DNA of 16,080 bases from Gammaproteobacteria bacterium (GTDB lineage: Bacteria > Pseudomonadota > Gammaproteobacteria > Steroidobacterales > Steroidobacteraceae). Each line of letters opens with the position of its first letter. The stretch's first letter is position 1. Both the position numbers and the translations under genes were made by a program. Shown here piece by piece: positions 1 through 9,757 of the stretch. Location of the stretch: the NCBI GenBank assembly GCA_005877965.1, contig VBNP01000107.1, forward strand, positions 1 to 16,080, given 5' to 3'. The notes under the pieces are model-generated. The model made no database searches and was not told the origin of the DNA. It saw only the letters and a program-made list of their open reading frames with translations.

Positions 1-1004
1 CGATAGCGGTACTCGCTGGCGATATCCACCGTACAGGGAAGCTTGCAGATCTGTTCGATGAAGTAGCGGGCGACCGAGGCCGCGTGAAAACTGGTGCCGC
101 AGGCCACGATATGCACGTTCTGGGTGCGCCTGAACACCTCCTGCGCCGCCGGACCGAACGCCGCTTCCAGCAGGCGCCCGTTCGCGACCCGCTCCTGGAG
201 CGTATTGGCGATCGCGCGCGGCTGCTCGTGGATCTCCTTCAGCATGAAGTGCCGGTACGGCCCGCGCTCGGCGGCTTGCGCCGACAGCTCACTCTCGCGG
301 ATCGGGCGTTCGACGGTGCTGCCGGTGCGATCGATGATGCGCACCGACTGGCGCCGCACCTCGGCCACGTCGCCTTCCTCGAGGAAAATGAAGCGCCGCG
401 TGACCGACAGCAGCGCGGCCACGTCCGAGGCCACGAAATTCTCATCCTTGCCCAGCCCGATCACGACCGGGCAGCCCTCGCGAGCCAGGATCAGCCGCTC
501 GGGCTCGTGCTCGCTCACGACCACGAGCGCATAGGCTCCCTGAAGCTCCGCCACCGTGGCGCGCACCGCCTTGAAGAGGTCCGGCACGCTCTGCAGGTGG
601 TAGTGAATGCGGTGTGCGATGACCTCGGTGTCCGTTTCGGAGGAGAAGCGATAGCCGCGGCGCTCGAGATCGGCGCGCAGGCCGTCGTGGTTCTCGATGA
701 TGCCGTTGTGCACGATGGCGAGCCCATCGCGCGAGATATGCGGGTGGGCGTTGCGCTCGCTCGGTACCCCGTGCGTGGCCCAGCGCGTGTGGGCGATGCC
801 GATCCTGCCGGCCGTAGGCGTCTGCGACAGCGCCTCATCGAGCATGTGCACTTTCCCCACGGTGCGCAGGCGCGTCAGGTGCTTCGAGCCGTTGAGGACG
901 GCAAGACCCGCCGAATCATAGCCGCGATATTCGAGCCGCCGCAGGCCCTCCATGAGGATGGGGACGACGTCGCGCTCGGCGACTGCTGCAACGATTCCGC
1001 ACAT
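1..1004 (-). CDS. glmS: Glutamine--fructose-6-phosphate aminotransferase (isomerizing), N-terminal part
   Basis: Cytoplasmic enzyme making glucosamine-6-phosphate from fructose-6-phosphate and glutamine, the first committed step to UDP-GlcNAc. The frame is open from the ATG at 1004 to the left edge, giving 334 codons of a protein that is usually about 610 residues, so only the N-terminal half is present. It starts MCGIV, which places the nucleophilic Cys directly after the initiator Met as required for class II amidotransferases. HTRWATHG (72-79), HNGIIEN (99-105) and SSETDTE (121-127) are glutaminase-domain signatures, and ACGTS (301-305) opens the first sugar-isomerase (SIS) domain. A GAGG sits 9 nt before the ATG as a plausible ribosome site. 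It lies downstream of glmU on the same strand with a 133-bp gap, long enough for its own control signals. I checked the frame codon by codon and found no stop or shift. Identification is secure. Confidence 0.97.
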   Translation of the reverse strand, partial: MCGIVAAVAERDVVPILMEGLRRLEYRGYDSAGLAVLNGSKHLTRLRTVGKVHMLDEALSQTPTAGRIGIAHTRWATHGVPSERNAHPHISRDGLAIVHNGIIENHDGLRADLERRGYRFSSETDTEVIAHRIHYHLQSVPDLFKAVRATVAELQGAYALVVVSEHEPERLILAREGCPVVIGLGKDENFVASDVAALLSVTRRFIFLEEGDVAEVRRQSVRIIDRTGSTVERPIRESELSAQAAERGPYRHFMLKEIHEQPRAIANTLQERVANGRLLEAAFGPAAQEVFRRTQNVHIVACGTSFHAASVARYFIEQICKLPCTVDIASEYRY

Positions 1005-1021
1005 GGCTTCGTGCCTCGATT

Positions 1022-1034
1022 GGTAGGCCCTACC
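1022..1034. promoter_or_regulatory. Palindrome in the glmS leader
   Basis: GGTAGG-C-CCTACC is a perfect inverted repeat with one central base, ending 18 bp before the glmS ATG. It could be a protein operator or a short hairpin (5-bp stem, 3-nt loop) just upstream of the ribosome site. The repeat itself is seen directly; a regulatory role is inference only. Confidence 0.3.
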
Positions 1035-1099
1035 TTGGGCTCCCGCAGGTTCGAGGCGCAAGTTTGCCTGAAATGTGCGGAAAACGCTGATTTCACGGC

Positions 1100-1121
1100 A
1101 AAAGCCGCGATCAAGGTCGCG
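1100..1121 (-). terminator. Weak hairpin between glmU and glmS
   Basis: Read on the minus strand, CGCGA and TCGCG flank a 6-nt loop (1106-1121) and are followed by GGCTTTTGCC. The hairpin lies 16 nt after the glmU stop. The stem is only 5 bp and the T-run only 4 nt, so this is at best a partial terminator or processing site that might separate glmU and glmS expression. It could equally be chance. Confidence 0.2.
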
Positions 1122-1137
1122 CCTGGAGGGGCGCACC

Positions 1138-2604
1138 CTACTTTTTGCTCTTCACCGGCCGGCGCCAGCCCTCGATGGTCGCCTGCCGCGCACGGGCCAC
1201 CGTGAGTTTGCCCGCCGGCACCGCGCGCGTCACGGTGGAGCCGGCGGCGATGGTGGCGCCCGCGCCCACCGTGATGGGCGCGACCAGCACGCTGTTGGAG
1301 CCGGTGTGCACGTCGTCTTCGATGAGCGTGGCGTGCTTGTTGGCGCCGTCGTAGTTCGCCACGATGGTGCCGGCGCCGATGTTGACGCGCTCGCCGAGGC
1401 GCGCATCGCCAAGGTAAGCGAGGTGGTTCGCTTTCGAGCCCGCACCGAGGCGCGAGTTCTTCACCTCCACGAAGTTGCCGATGTGCACACTGCCCGCGAG
1501 CGTGGCGGTCGGCCGCAAGCGCGCGAACGGCCCGATGTTGCAGCCGGGACCGATGAGCGCGCCGTCGATCACGCAATGCGGGAACACTTCGGTGTCGGCG
1601 CCGATCTCGCTGTTGCGGATCACGCAGCCCGCACCCAGGCGCACCCGGTCACCGAGCACCACCTTGCCCTCGAGCACCACGTTGACGTCGATGAACACGT
1701 CCGTGCCGTGCGCGACCTCACCGCGCACGTCGAGGCGCGCGGGGTCGGCGAGCGTCACGCCCTCGCGCAGCAGCTCGCGCGCGGCCTGTGCACGCCACAC
1801 CGCTTCCAGCTGCGCGAGCTGCGCCTTGTCGTTCACTCCCAGCACTTCGCTCACCCGCGGCGCGATCAGCGGCCGGACCGCGATCCTGTCCTTCACCGCC
1901 AGGGCGATGACGTCGGTGAGGTAGTACTCGGCGGCTGAATTGTCCGGCTTCACTCGCGCGAGCCACCCTCGCAGCAGCTGCGCCGGGCAGGCGAGGACGC
2001 CGGTGTTGCATTCGTGGATCGCGAGCTCGCGCCGCGTCGCGTCGCGCTCCTCGACGATCCGCTGCACGAGTCCCCGGGCGCTGCGCACGATGCGGCCGTA
2101 GCCTTGCGGATCGTCAGCCTTCATGGTGAGGAGCGCCAGGCGCCGCGGCCCCGCGAGCGCCAGCAGCTCACGAATCGTCCCACGACCGATGAGCGGCACG
2201 TCTCCATAGAGCACCAGCACCAGGTGGCCGTCCGGGATGTGTTGCATGGCCTGCAGGACGGCGTGCCCGGTCCCTAAGCGCTCGGCCTGCAGCGTCCAGG
2301 AGACCGGCTCGACCTCGAGTGCGCTGCGCACCCCTTCGCCGCCGTGTCCGTACACCACCTGGATGGCGGCGGGCGCGAGCGTGCGCGCCGTGTCGATCAC
2401 GTGCTTGAGGAGCGGGCGGCCGGCGAGCGGCTGCAGCACCTTGGGGTGCGCCGATTTCATGCGCTTGCCCTCGCCGGCCGCCAGAATCACCACCGACAGC
2501 GGGGCGGGAGAGGCTGCGCGCGCAGCGTCGGCGCCGCGCGCAGCGCCGCTGCGGCGCGCATCGCGGCTGCCGCGCTTCGAGGGTCGCTGCCCGCCGGTGC
2601 GCAT
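1138..2604 (-). CDS. glmU: Bifunctional UDP-N-acetylglucosamine pyrophosphorylase / glucosamine-1-phosphate N-acetyltransferase
   Basis: Performs the last two steps to UDP-GlcNAc: acetylation of glucosamine-1-phosphate, then uridylyl transfer. Positions here count from the ATG at 2604 (488 residues; family usually about 455). Residues 1-35 are an Arg/Ala-rich extension with no counterpart in E. coli. The uridyltransferase domain starts near 36 with LSVVILAAGEGKRMKS, a GxGxxM nucleotide-binding loop, followed by YGDVPLI (metal-binding Asp) and NTGV. The C-terminal left-handed beta-helix acetyltransferase carries GNFVEVKNSRLG, GSKANHLAYLGD (catalytic His) and NIGAGTIVANYDGANK, and ends GWRRPVKSKK, all close to E. 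coli. An in-frame GTG at 2622 overlaps the upstream peptidase stop as GTGA and would add six residues. Neither start has a convincing ribosome site. A TACAAT lies 7 nt before the ATG, so the start choice is uncertain although the function is not. Confidence 0.96.
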   Translation of the reverse strand: MRTGGQRPSKRGSRDARRSGAARGADAARAASPAPLSVVILAAGEGKRMKSAHPKVLQPLAGRPLLKHVIDTARTLAPAAIQVVYGHGGEGVRSALEVEPVSWTLQAERLGTGHAVLQAMQHIPDGHLVLVLYGDVPLIGRGTIRELLALAGPRRLALLTMKADDPQGYGRIVRSARGLVQRIVEERDATRRELAIHECNTGVLACPAQLLRGWLARVKPDNSAAEYYLTDVIALAVKDRIAVRPLIAPRVSEVLGVNDKAQLAQLEAVWRAQAARELLREGVTLADPARLDVRGEVAHGTDVFIDVNVVLEGKVVLGDRVRLGAGCVIRNSEIGADTEVFPHCVIDGALIGPGCNIGPFARLRPTATLAGSVHIGNFVEVKNSRLGAGSKANHLAYLGDARLGERVNIGAGTIVANYDGANKHATLIEDDVHTGSNSVLVAPITVGAGATIAAGSTVTRAVPAGKLTVARARQATIEGWRRPVKSKK

Positions 2605-2611
2605 GGGCGGA

Positions 2612-2617
2612 ATTGTA
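2612..2617 (-). promoter_or_regulatory. Candidate -10 element of an internal glmU promoter
   Basis: TACAAT (5 of 6 matches to TATAAT) ends 7 nt before the glmU ATG at 2604, which would put the transcription start within about a base of the start codon and give a nearly leaderless mRNA. No good -35 hexamer is visible at 16-18 bp (CTCATT at 17 bp is poor), so confidence is low. Confidence 0.25.
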
Positions 2618-2618
2618 C

Positions 2619-3929
2619 TCACCGTTCTACGGTAAATGAGCGCTGATCGTGCCCGGGTCGTCCGAGCGGCAACTCGGCGAGTTTGCGGCGCATGAGCGAT
2701 CCCACGTACAGCTGGGGGTTGGAATGCGTCTGGTGGTCGGCGTCCTCGCGGCGCGCCACCAGCGCGGCGGCCTTCTGGAACGCCTCCTCGAGCGAGCCGC
2801 TGCTGGTGAGCGAGTCCTTGAGGAAGGCCTCGCCGAACCAGGTGAGGTTGCGGTCGTCCTCGCAGCCGAAGGAGGTGTGCGTGGCATCGGCTGCGGTAAT
2901 GATCGCCGTGGTGTCGCTCTTGAGCTCATCGAGAAAGACGCCCGCGTAGCAGGCCGACACCACCACGACGCGCCAGCGGATCTCGGAATCATCGAGCGCC
3001 TGGCGCAGATCCGTAGGGGCGAGCTGCGAGAGCGGCAGCGAGCCGTTCTCGACCTCCAGGCCGTCGCGCGAGCCGTGCGAGGTGAGGAACAGCACCAGCA
3101 CATCGTCATCCGCATGCATGCGCGGGGCGAGCACCTTGAGGGTCTGGGCGAGTCCCGAGACGCTCGCCAGCGGATACGAATCCCGGTCGGCCGCGTCGTT
3201 CACGAGCAGCACCGAGCGCTCGCCTGAGCCGAGGCGCTCGGCGAACACGCGGCTGGCAAACAACGTCTCGCGCTTGAACACCGCCTGCTCGCCGTCGCCG
3301 GCGAAACCGACGAAGTAGACACCCGTCGTGCCGGATGGCGCGCTCTGCACGCGCGCGACCGCAGCAAGGATCTGCGCCGGCTGATCGTAGAACAGGGCCT
3401 CCACCTGGTCGGCGTCATCCGCATCCTGGGTCTGCTCCGGCTCCTCCGCCACCCACAGACGCGTGTCGAAGTTCAGGAACCCCATCACCCAGGGCGAGGC
3501 GAGCATCAGCGCGAGCGCGATGAGCGCCGCGCGCGTGCGCACCACGCCGTACGCCGCGCCCAGCACGCGCACGCACAGGAACCCCGTGTAAATGAGTGTC
3601 GCGATCAGCGCCGTGACCGGACGGGCCTGCACCAGCGTGCGGTCGCTCGCCAGCCACAAGAGGGTGAGCACGAACGGCGAGACGGACAGCGCCGGCACCA
3701 GCAGTGCGCGGGTGTCGGCGGCGCGGCTGTGGGCGCGCGCCACCAGCGCGCAGGCCGCGAGCGCCAGCAGCAGATAGCAGCCCCAGCCGAACAGGCCATC
3801 GAGAGCGAGCGGCGCATGCGCCTCGGCGTGCAGGGCGTCGAGCCCGACCCAGACCGCGAGGTCGAGGATCAGGAGCGCAACCAGCTGGTCGAAGTTGACG
3901 ACGAAGCGCGGCGGCCAGCGCCGCCGCAA
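2619..3929 (-). CDS. Membrane-anchored C13-family (legumain/GPI8-like, caspase-fold) cysteine peptidase
   Basis: Positions count from the TTG at 3929 (436 residues). The N-terminal third has about five hydrophobic segments, near 14-33, 44-63, 78-95, 104-127 and 133-151. An acidic linker (AEEPEQTQDADDADQ) leads to a soluble domain, about 175-420, with the clan CD pattern: a beta-strand ending in TSHGS (His285) and a second in VVVSACYAG (Cys327), the expected His/Cys dyad of peptidase family C13. Function in bacteria is poorly known: likely an Asx-type or related endopeptidase or transamidase acting at the membrane. The gene sits between atpC and glmU in the same direction; its TGA overlaps a possible glmU GTG. 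No ATG or GTG exists between the atpC stop and this TTG, yet the 39 codons upstream (4046-3930) stay open and encode GLLAGLARNLSGGLALLALR, which resembles the start of related proteins as I recall them. The true start is therefore probably upstream, perhaps CTG at 4043. Confidence 0.85.
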   Translation of the reverse strand: MRRRWPPRFVVNFDQLVALLILDLAVWVGLDALHAEAHAPLALDGLFGWGCYLLLALAACALVARAHSRAADTRALLVPALSVSPFVLTLLWLASDRTLVQARPVTALIATLIYTGFLCVRVLGAAYGVVRTRAALIALALMLASPWVMGFLNFDTRLWVAEEPEQTQDADDADQVEALFYDQPAQILAAVARVQSAPSGTTGVYFVGFAGDGEQAVFKRETLFASRVFAERLGSGERSVLLVNDAADRDSYPLASVSGLAQTLKVLAPRMHADDDVLVLFLTSHGSRDGLEVENGSLPLSQLAPTDLRQALDDSEIRWRVVVVSACYAGVFLDELKSDTTAIITAADATHTSFGCEDDRNLTWFGEAFLKDSLTSSGSLEEAFQKAAALVARREDADHQTHSNPQLYVGSLMRRKLAELPLGRPGHDQRSFTVER

Positions 3930-4046
3930 TGCCAGCAGCGCAAGACCGCCGCTCAGGTTGCGTGCCAGGCCTGCGAGCAGCCCGGGCGGCGCCGCGGCGG
4001 GCGCTGCCGGGGAAGGGAGCGGATGATCCGCTGACGGGTCCAGCGC

Positions 4047-4472
4047 TCAACCCCGCAATTTGCGCAGGCGCTCGAGGAGTTTCAGCTGCGCCGCGGCCCG
4101 TGCGAGCTCGGCCAGCGCCTCGGCCTGCGTGATGTGCCCGGCCTTGTCCCTGAGCGCTTCCTCGGCGCGCTGCTTGGCGGCGAGCGCCGCCGCCTCGTCG
4201 ATGTCCCGGGCGCGCAGCGCCGTATCCGCGAGCACCGTGACCTTGGTAGGTTGCACCTCCAGCGCCCCGCCGCCGACGAAGAAGAAATGCTGCTCGCCGT
4301 CGGGCGTCTGCACGCGCACTTCGCCCGCCTTGAGGAGCGAGAGGAGCGGCGCGTGGCGCGGCGTGATGCCGAGCTCCCCCTGGGAGGCCGGCGCGAACAC
4401 CATGGTGGCGGGACCGGAGAATATCTCGCCCTCGGCGCTCACGATGTCGACATGAATGGTCGGTGCTTGCAT
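4047..4472 (-). CDS. atpC: ATP synthase F1 subunit epsilon
   Basis: Central-stalk subunit that couples rotation to the c-ring and can inhibit ATP hydrolysis through its C-terminal helices. It has 141 residues, the usual size. The N-terminal beta-sandwich starts IHVDIVSAEGEIFSG and contains GELGITPRHAPLLSLLKAGEVRV, the classic epsilon signature; the C-terminal part (about 90-141) is an Ala/Glu/Lys-rich helical hairpin. The ATG follows the atpD TAA by 6 bp. It is the last ATP synthase gene, and its TGA is in the same frame as the following C13 peptidase gene. Confidence 0.97.
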   Translation of the reverse strand: MQAPTIHVDIVSAEGEIFSGPATMVFAPASQGELGITPRHAPLLSLLKAGEVRVQTPDGEQHFFFVGGGALEVQPTKVTVLADTALRARDIDEAAALAAKQRAEEALRDKAGHITQAEALAELARAAAQLKLLERLRKLRG

Positions 4473-4478
4473 GCGTGC

Positions 4479-5906
<1,428 letters not shown>

Positions 5907-5917
5907 GGTACCTTTCC

Positions 5918-6778
5918 TCAAACCGCAGCGGCGCCGCCGACGATCTCCGAAAGCTCCTTCGTGATCGCAGCCTGGCGGGCCTTGTTGTAGATCAGTTGCA
6001 ACTCGTTGATCAGCTTGCCGGCGTTGTCGGAGGCCGCCTTCATGGCGACCATGCGCGCCGCCATCTCGGAGGCGACGTTCTCGACCGCGCCGCGATACAC
6101 CTGGGACTCGAGGTAGCGCATCAGCAGGCCATCGAGGATGTAGGCGGCCTCCGGCTCGTAGATGTAGTCCCAGTGCTCCTGCAGCCCCTCGATGTCGAGC
6201 GCCTCGATCGGCAGCAGCTGCTCCACCGCCGGCTTTTGCGTCATGGTGTTGACGAACTGCGCGTTCACCAGCAACAGCCGATCGAGCTCGCCGGCGCGGT
6301 ACGCGTCCAGCATCACCTTGACCGTGCCGATGAGATCCTTGACGTGGGGCCGGTCGCCCAGGTGCGAGACGTTGGCGAGAATCGGCACGCTGAGACGGCG
6401 GAAGAAGGTCAGACCCTTGGTGCCGATCAGGCACAGGCTCACCTGCGCGCCCTTGCCCTGCCACTCGCGCATGAGCAGAAGGGTCTGCTTGAAGACGTTG
6501 GCGTTCAAGGCGCCCGCGAGTCCGCGGTCGGTGGAGATCACGATCAAGCCGACCGCCCTCGGCTCGCGCCTCACCAGGAACGGATGCCGGTAGTCCGGAT
6601 TCGCCTCGGTCAGATGCCCGATGACGTTGCGCATTTTCTGCGCATAGGGGCGCGCCAGCCGCATGCGCTCCTGCGCGCGGCGCATCTTGCTCGTGGCCAC
6701 CATCTGCATGGCCTTGGTGATCTTCTGAGTGCTCTTCACACTCGCGATCTTGGAGCGGATTTCCTTGGTGCCGGGCAT
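5918..6778 (-). CDS. atpG: ATP synthase F1 subunit gamma
   Basis: Rotating central shaft of F1. It has 286 residues, as in E. coli (287). The N-terminal helix KEIRSKIASVKSTQKITKAM and MVATSKMRRAQ, and the C-terminal helix beginning SEMAARMVAMKAASDNAGKL and continuing through LINELQLIYNKARQAAITKE, are the two conserved coiled-coil arms; ISTDRGLAGALN lies in the Rossmann-like middle domain. The start ATG is 30 bp after the atpA stop with only a weak ribosome site, so translational coupling to atpA is likely. Confidence 0.97.
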   Translation of the reverse strand: MPGTKEIRSKIASVKSTQKITKAMQMVATSKMRRAQERMRLARPYAQKMRNVIGHLTEANPDYRHPFLVRREPRAVGLIVISTDRGLAGALNANVFKQTLLLMREWQGKGAQVSLCLIGTKGLTFFRRLSVPILANVSHLGDRPHVKDLIGTVKVMLDAYRAGELDRLLLVNAQFVNTMTQKPAVEQLLPIEALDIEGLQEHWDYIYEPEAAYILDGLLMRYLESQVYRGAVENVASEMAARMVAMKAASDNAGKLINELQLIYNKARQAAITKELSEIVGGAAAV

Positions 6779-6808
6779 GATGGCTCGCGTTACGGTAGTC
6801 GGCGCGGC

Positions 6809-8350
<1,542 letters not shown>

Positions 8351-8382
8351 GTGCGTTCTCTGTCTTGAAGCGAATGGAGCGT

Positions 8383-8919
8383 TCAGGCCGTCAGTGCGTA
8401 GGCGATGCGGTCGAGGCGCGTGCGCAGCGAGCCGTCGATCACCAGGTCGCCCGAGCGCAGCACCGCGCCGCCGATCAGCGACGGATCGACCTCGCAGTGC
8501 AGGCGCACGCTGCGCTTGAGGCGCTTCTGCAGCGCCCCCGCGAGCCGCTGCTGCTGGGCGGCATTCAGCGGCGCGGCGGAGGTGACGGTCACATCGGCCA
8601 CGCCCTGGGCGGCAGCCTTCAGCGTATCAAACCGCGCGGCGATCTCCGGCAGGTAGGCGAGCCGGCGATTGGCGGCGAGGGTGCGCACGAAGTTCTCGCC
8701 GTGCGCGCCGAGCCCCTCGCCGGCGATGCCGATCAGCAGCTGCGAGAGCTCCTCGGGCGTCACGTGCGGATTGCCGAGCAGCGTCTCGACGCGCGGATCC
8801 CTGACGACCTGGGCCGCGACCTGCAGTGCCTCCGACCACGCCTGCAGCCGCCCGTCGGCCTGCGCCTCGGCGAACGCCGCGCGCGCGTAAGGTCGGGCGA
8901 TGGTGAGCCGGTCTGCCAT
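8383..8919 (-). CDS. atpH: ATP synthase F1 subunit delta
   Basis: Peripheral-stalk (OSCP-like) subunit joining subunit b to the top of F1. It has 178 residues, the normal size. The N-terminal six-helix domain begins TIARPYARAAFAEAQADGRL, and the C-terminal region carries VTVTSAAPLNAAQQQRLAGAL and IDGSLRTRLDRI, which is the PS00389-type region where GLxxxIGDxxxDxSxxxxL is usual (here LIGGAVLRSGDLVIDGSLRTRL). Only 5 bp separate it from the atpF stop, indicating tight coupling. Confidence 0.96.
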   Translation of the reverse strand: MADRLTIARPYARAAFAEAQADGRLQAWSEALQVAAQVVRDPRVETLLGNPHVTPEELSQLLIGIAGEGLGAHGENFVRTLAANRRLAYLPEIAARFDTLKAAAQGVADVTVTSAAPLNAAQQQRLAGALQKRLKRSVRLHCEVDPSLIGGAVLRSGDLVIDGSLRTRLDRIAYALTA

Positions 8920-8924
8920 GGGCC

Positions 8925-9395
8925 CTAGATCTGCATCGCGAGCTGGTCGAGGAGATCGGCGTGGGTGCGTGCGTCGATCTCGCGCCCGAGGAGCTTGGAG
9001 GCCGCGCCGACGGCGATCCCGGCCACCTCGCGCCGCAGCGCCTCGCGTGCGCGCGTGGCGTCGAGCCCGATCTGCTGCTGCGCGGCGGCGAGGATGCGCG
9101 CACCCTCGCTGCTGGCCGCGCCCTTGGCCTGCTCCACCAGATCGCGGGCAGCGTGCTGCGCCTGGTCGATGATGTGGCTGGCGCGCTCGCGGGCTTCACG
9201 AATGATGGCGTCCGCCTTGTCGCGCGCCTCGCTGAGCTCCTGCTCGCCCTTTTCGGCGGCCGCCAGTCCCTGCGCGATCTTGCGCGCGCGCTCCTCCATC
9301 GCGTTCAGGATCGGCGGCCAGATCCACTTCATGGTGCCGAAGACCAGCAAGGCGAACACGAGCATCTGCACGATGAGCGTGAGATTGATGTTCAC
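8925..9395 (-). CDS. atpF: ATP synthase Fo subunit b
   Basis: Dimeric membrane-anchored stator. It has 156 residues, identical in length to E. coli. A single N-terminal transmembrane helix at about 5-27 (NLTLIVQMLVFALLVFGTMKWIWPPI) is followed by a long, highly charged Ala/Glu/Arg-rich helix that dimerises as a coiled coil and ends near subunit delta. The start codon is GTG, supported by AGGAGATA 6 nt upstream and by the conserved MNINLTLI beginning. Confidence 0.96.
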   Translation of the reverse strand: MNINLTLIVQMLVFALLVFGTMKWIWPPILNAMEERARKIAQGLAAAEKGEQELSEARDKADAIIREARERASHIIDQAQHAARDLVEQAKGAASSEGARILAAAQQQIGLDATRAREALRREVAGIAVGAASKLLGREIDARTHADLLDQLAMQI

Positions 9396-9431
9396 GGGCT
9401 ATCTCCTGCTCGCGCCGTCCTCGGGTGCCTG

Positions 9432-9704
9432 TCAGTGCGCCGCCTGCAGCGCGCTCACGAACGGGTTGGCGAAGGTGAAGAACAGTGCGAAGCCGATGCC
9501 GATCATCGCCACCGCGTCCAGCAGGCCCGCGACCAGGAACATCTGCACGCGCAGCACCGGCAGCAGCTCCGGCTGGCGCGCCGAGCCTTCGATGAAGCGC
9601 CCGCCGAGGATACCGAAGCCGATGGCGGTACCGAGGGCTCCCATGCCGAAGATGATGCCGACGGCCAGCACGGTCATGGCCTGGATGTGTGCAACGTTTT
9701 CCAT
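9432..9704 (-). CDS. atpE: ATP synthase Fo subunit c (proteolipid)
   Basis: Forms the rotating H+-translocating ring. It has 90 residues, a little longer than the 79 of E. coli. It folds as two transmembrane helices (about 9-35 and 52-80) joined by the polar loop SARQPEL. The essential carboxylate is Asp63 in GLLDAVAMIGIG; the Gly/Ala-rich first helix carries GMGALGTAIGFGILGG. I see no clear sodium-coordinating set, so proton coupling is expected. A strong ribosome site (TAGGAGAG, about 5 nt spacing) precedes the ATG, in keeping with the high c-subunit stoichiometry. A 16-bp GC palindrome lies in the 53-bp gap upstream. Confidence 0.97.
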   Translation of the reverse strand: MENVAHIQAMTVLAVGIIFGMGALGTAIGFGILGGRFIEGSARQPELLPVLRVQMFLVAGLLDAVAMIGIGFALFFTFANPFVSALQAAH

Positions 9705-9737
9705 GCAACTCTCCTAGAAACGGATGCGAAGACCCGA

Positions 9738-9753
9738 GGCGGCCGCGGCCGCC
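9738..9753. repeat. 16-bp perfect GC palindrome between atpB and atpE
   Basis: GGCGGCCGCGGCCGCC is self-complementary over all 16 bases and lies 4 bp after the atpB stop and 33 bp before the atpE ATG. In mRNA it could form a very stable hairpin (6-bp stem with a 4-nt loop, or similar). This may be an RNA stability or processing element that lets atpE be expressed above atpB. The role is inference. Confidence 0.45.
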
Positions 9754-9757
9754 GCAA

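Noticed and set aside
84..1205. Long plus-strand open frame opposite glmS
   Set aside because: It is antisense to codon-verified glmS; long antisense frames are expected in GC-rich genes, and its protein has no recognisable domain.
3415..4050. 211-codon minus-strand frame starting TTG at the atpC stop
   Set aside because: It overlaps the C13 peptidase in another frame and gives an Arg/Ala-rich protein without motifs. The peptidase frame carries the family residues on both sides.
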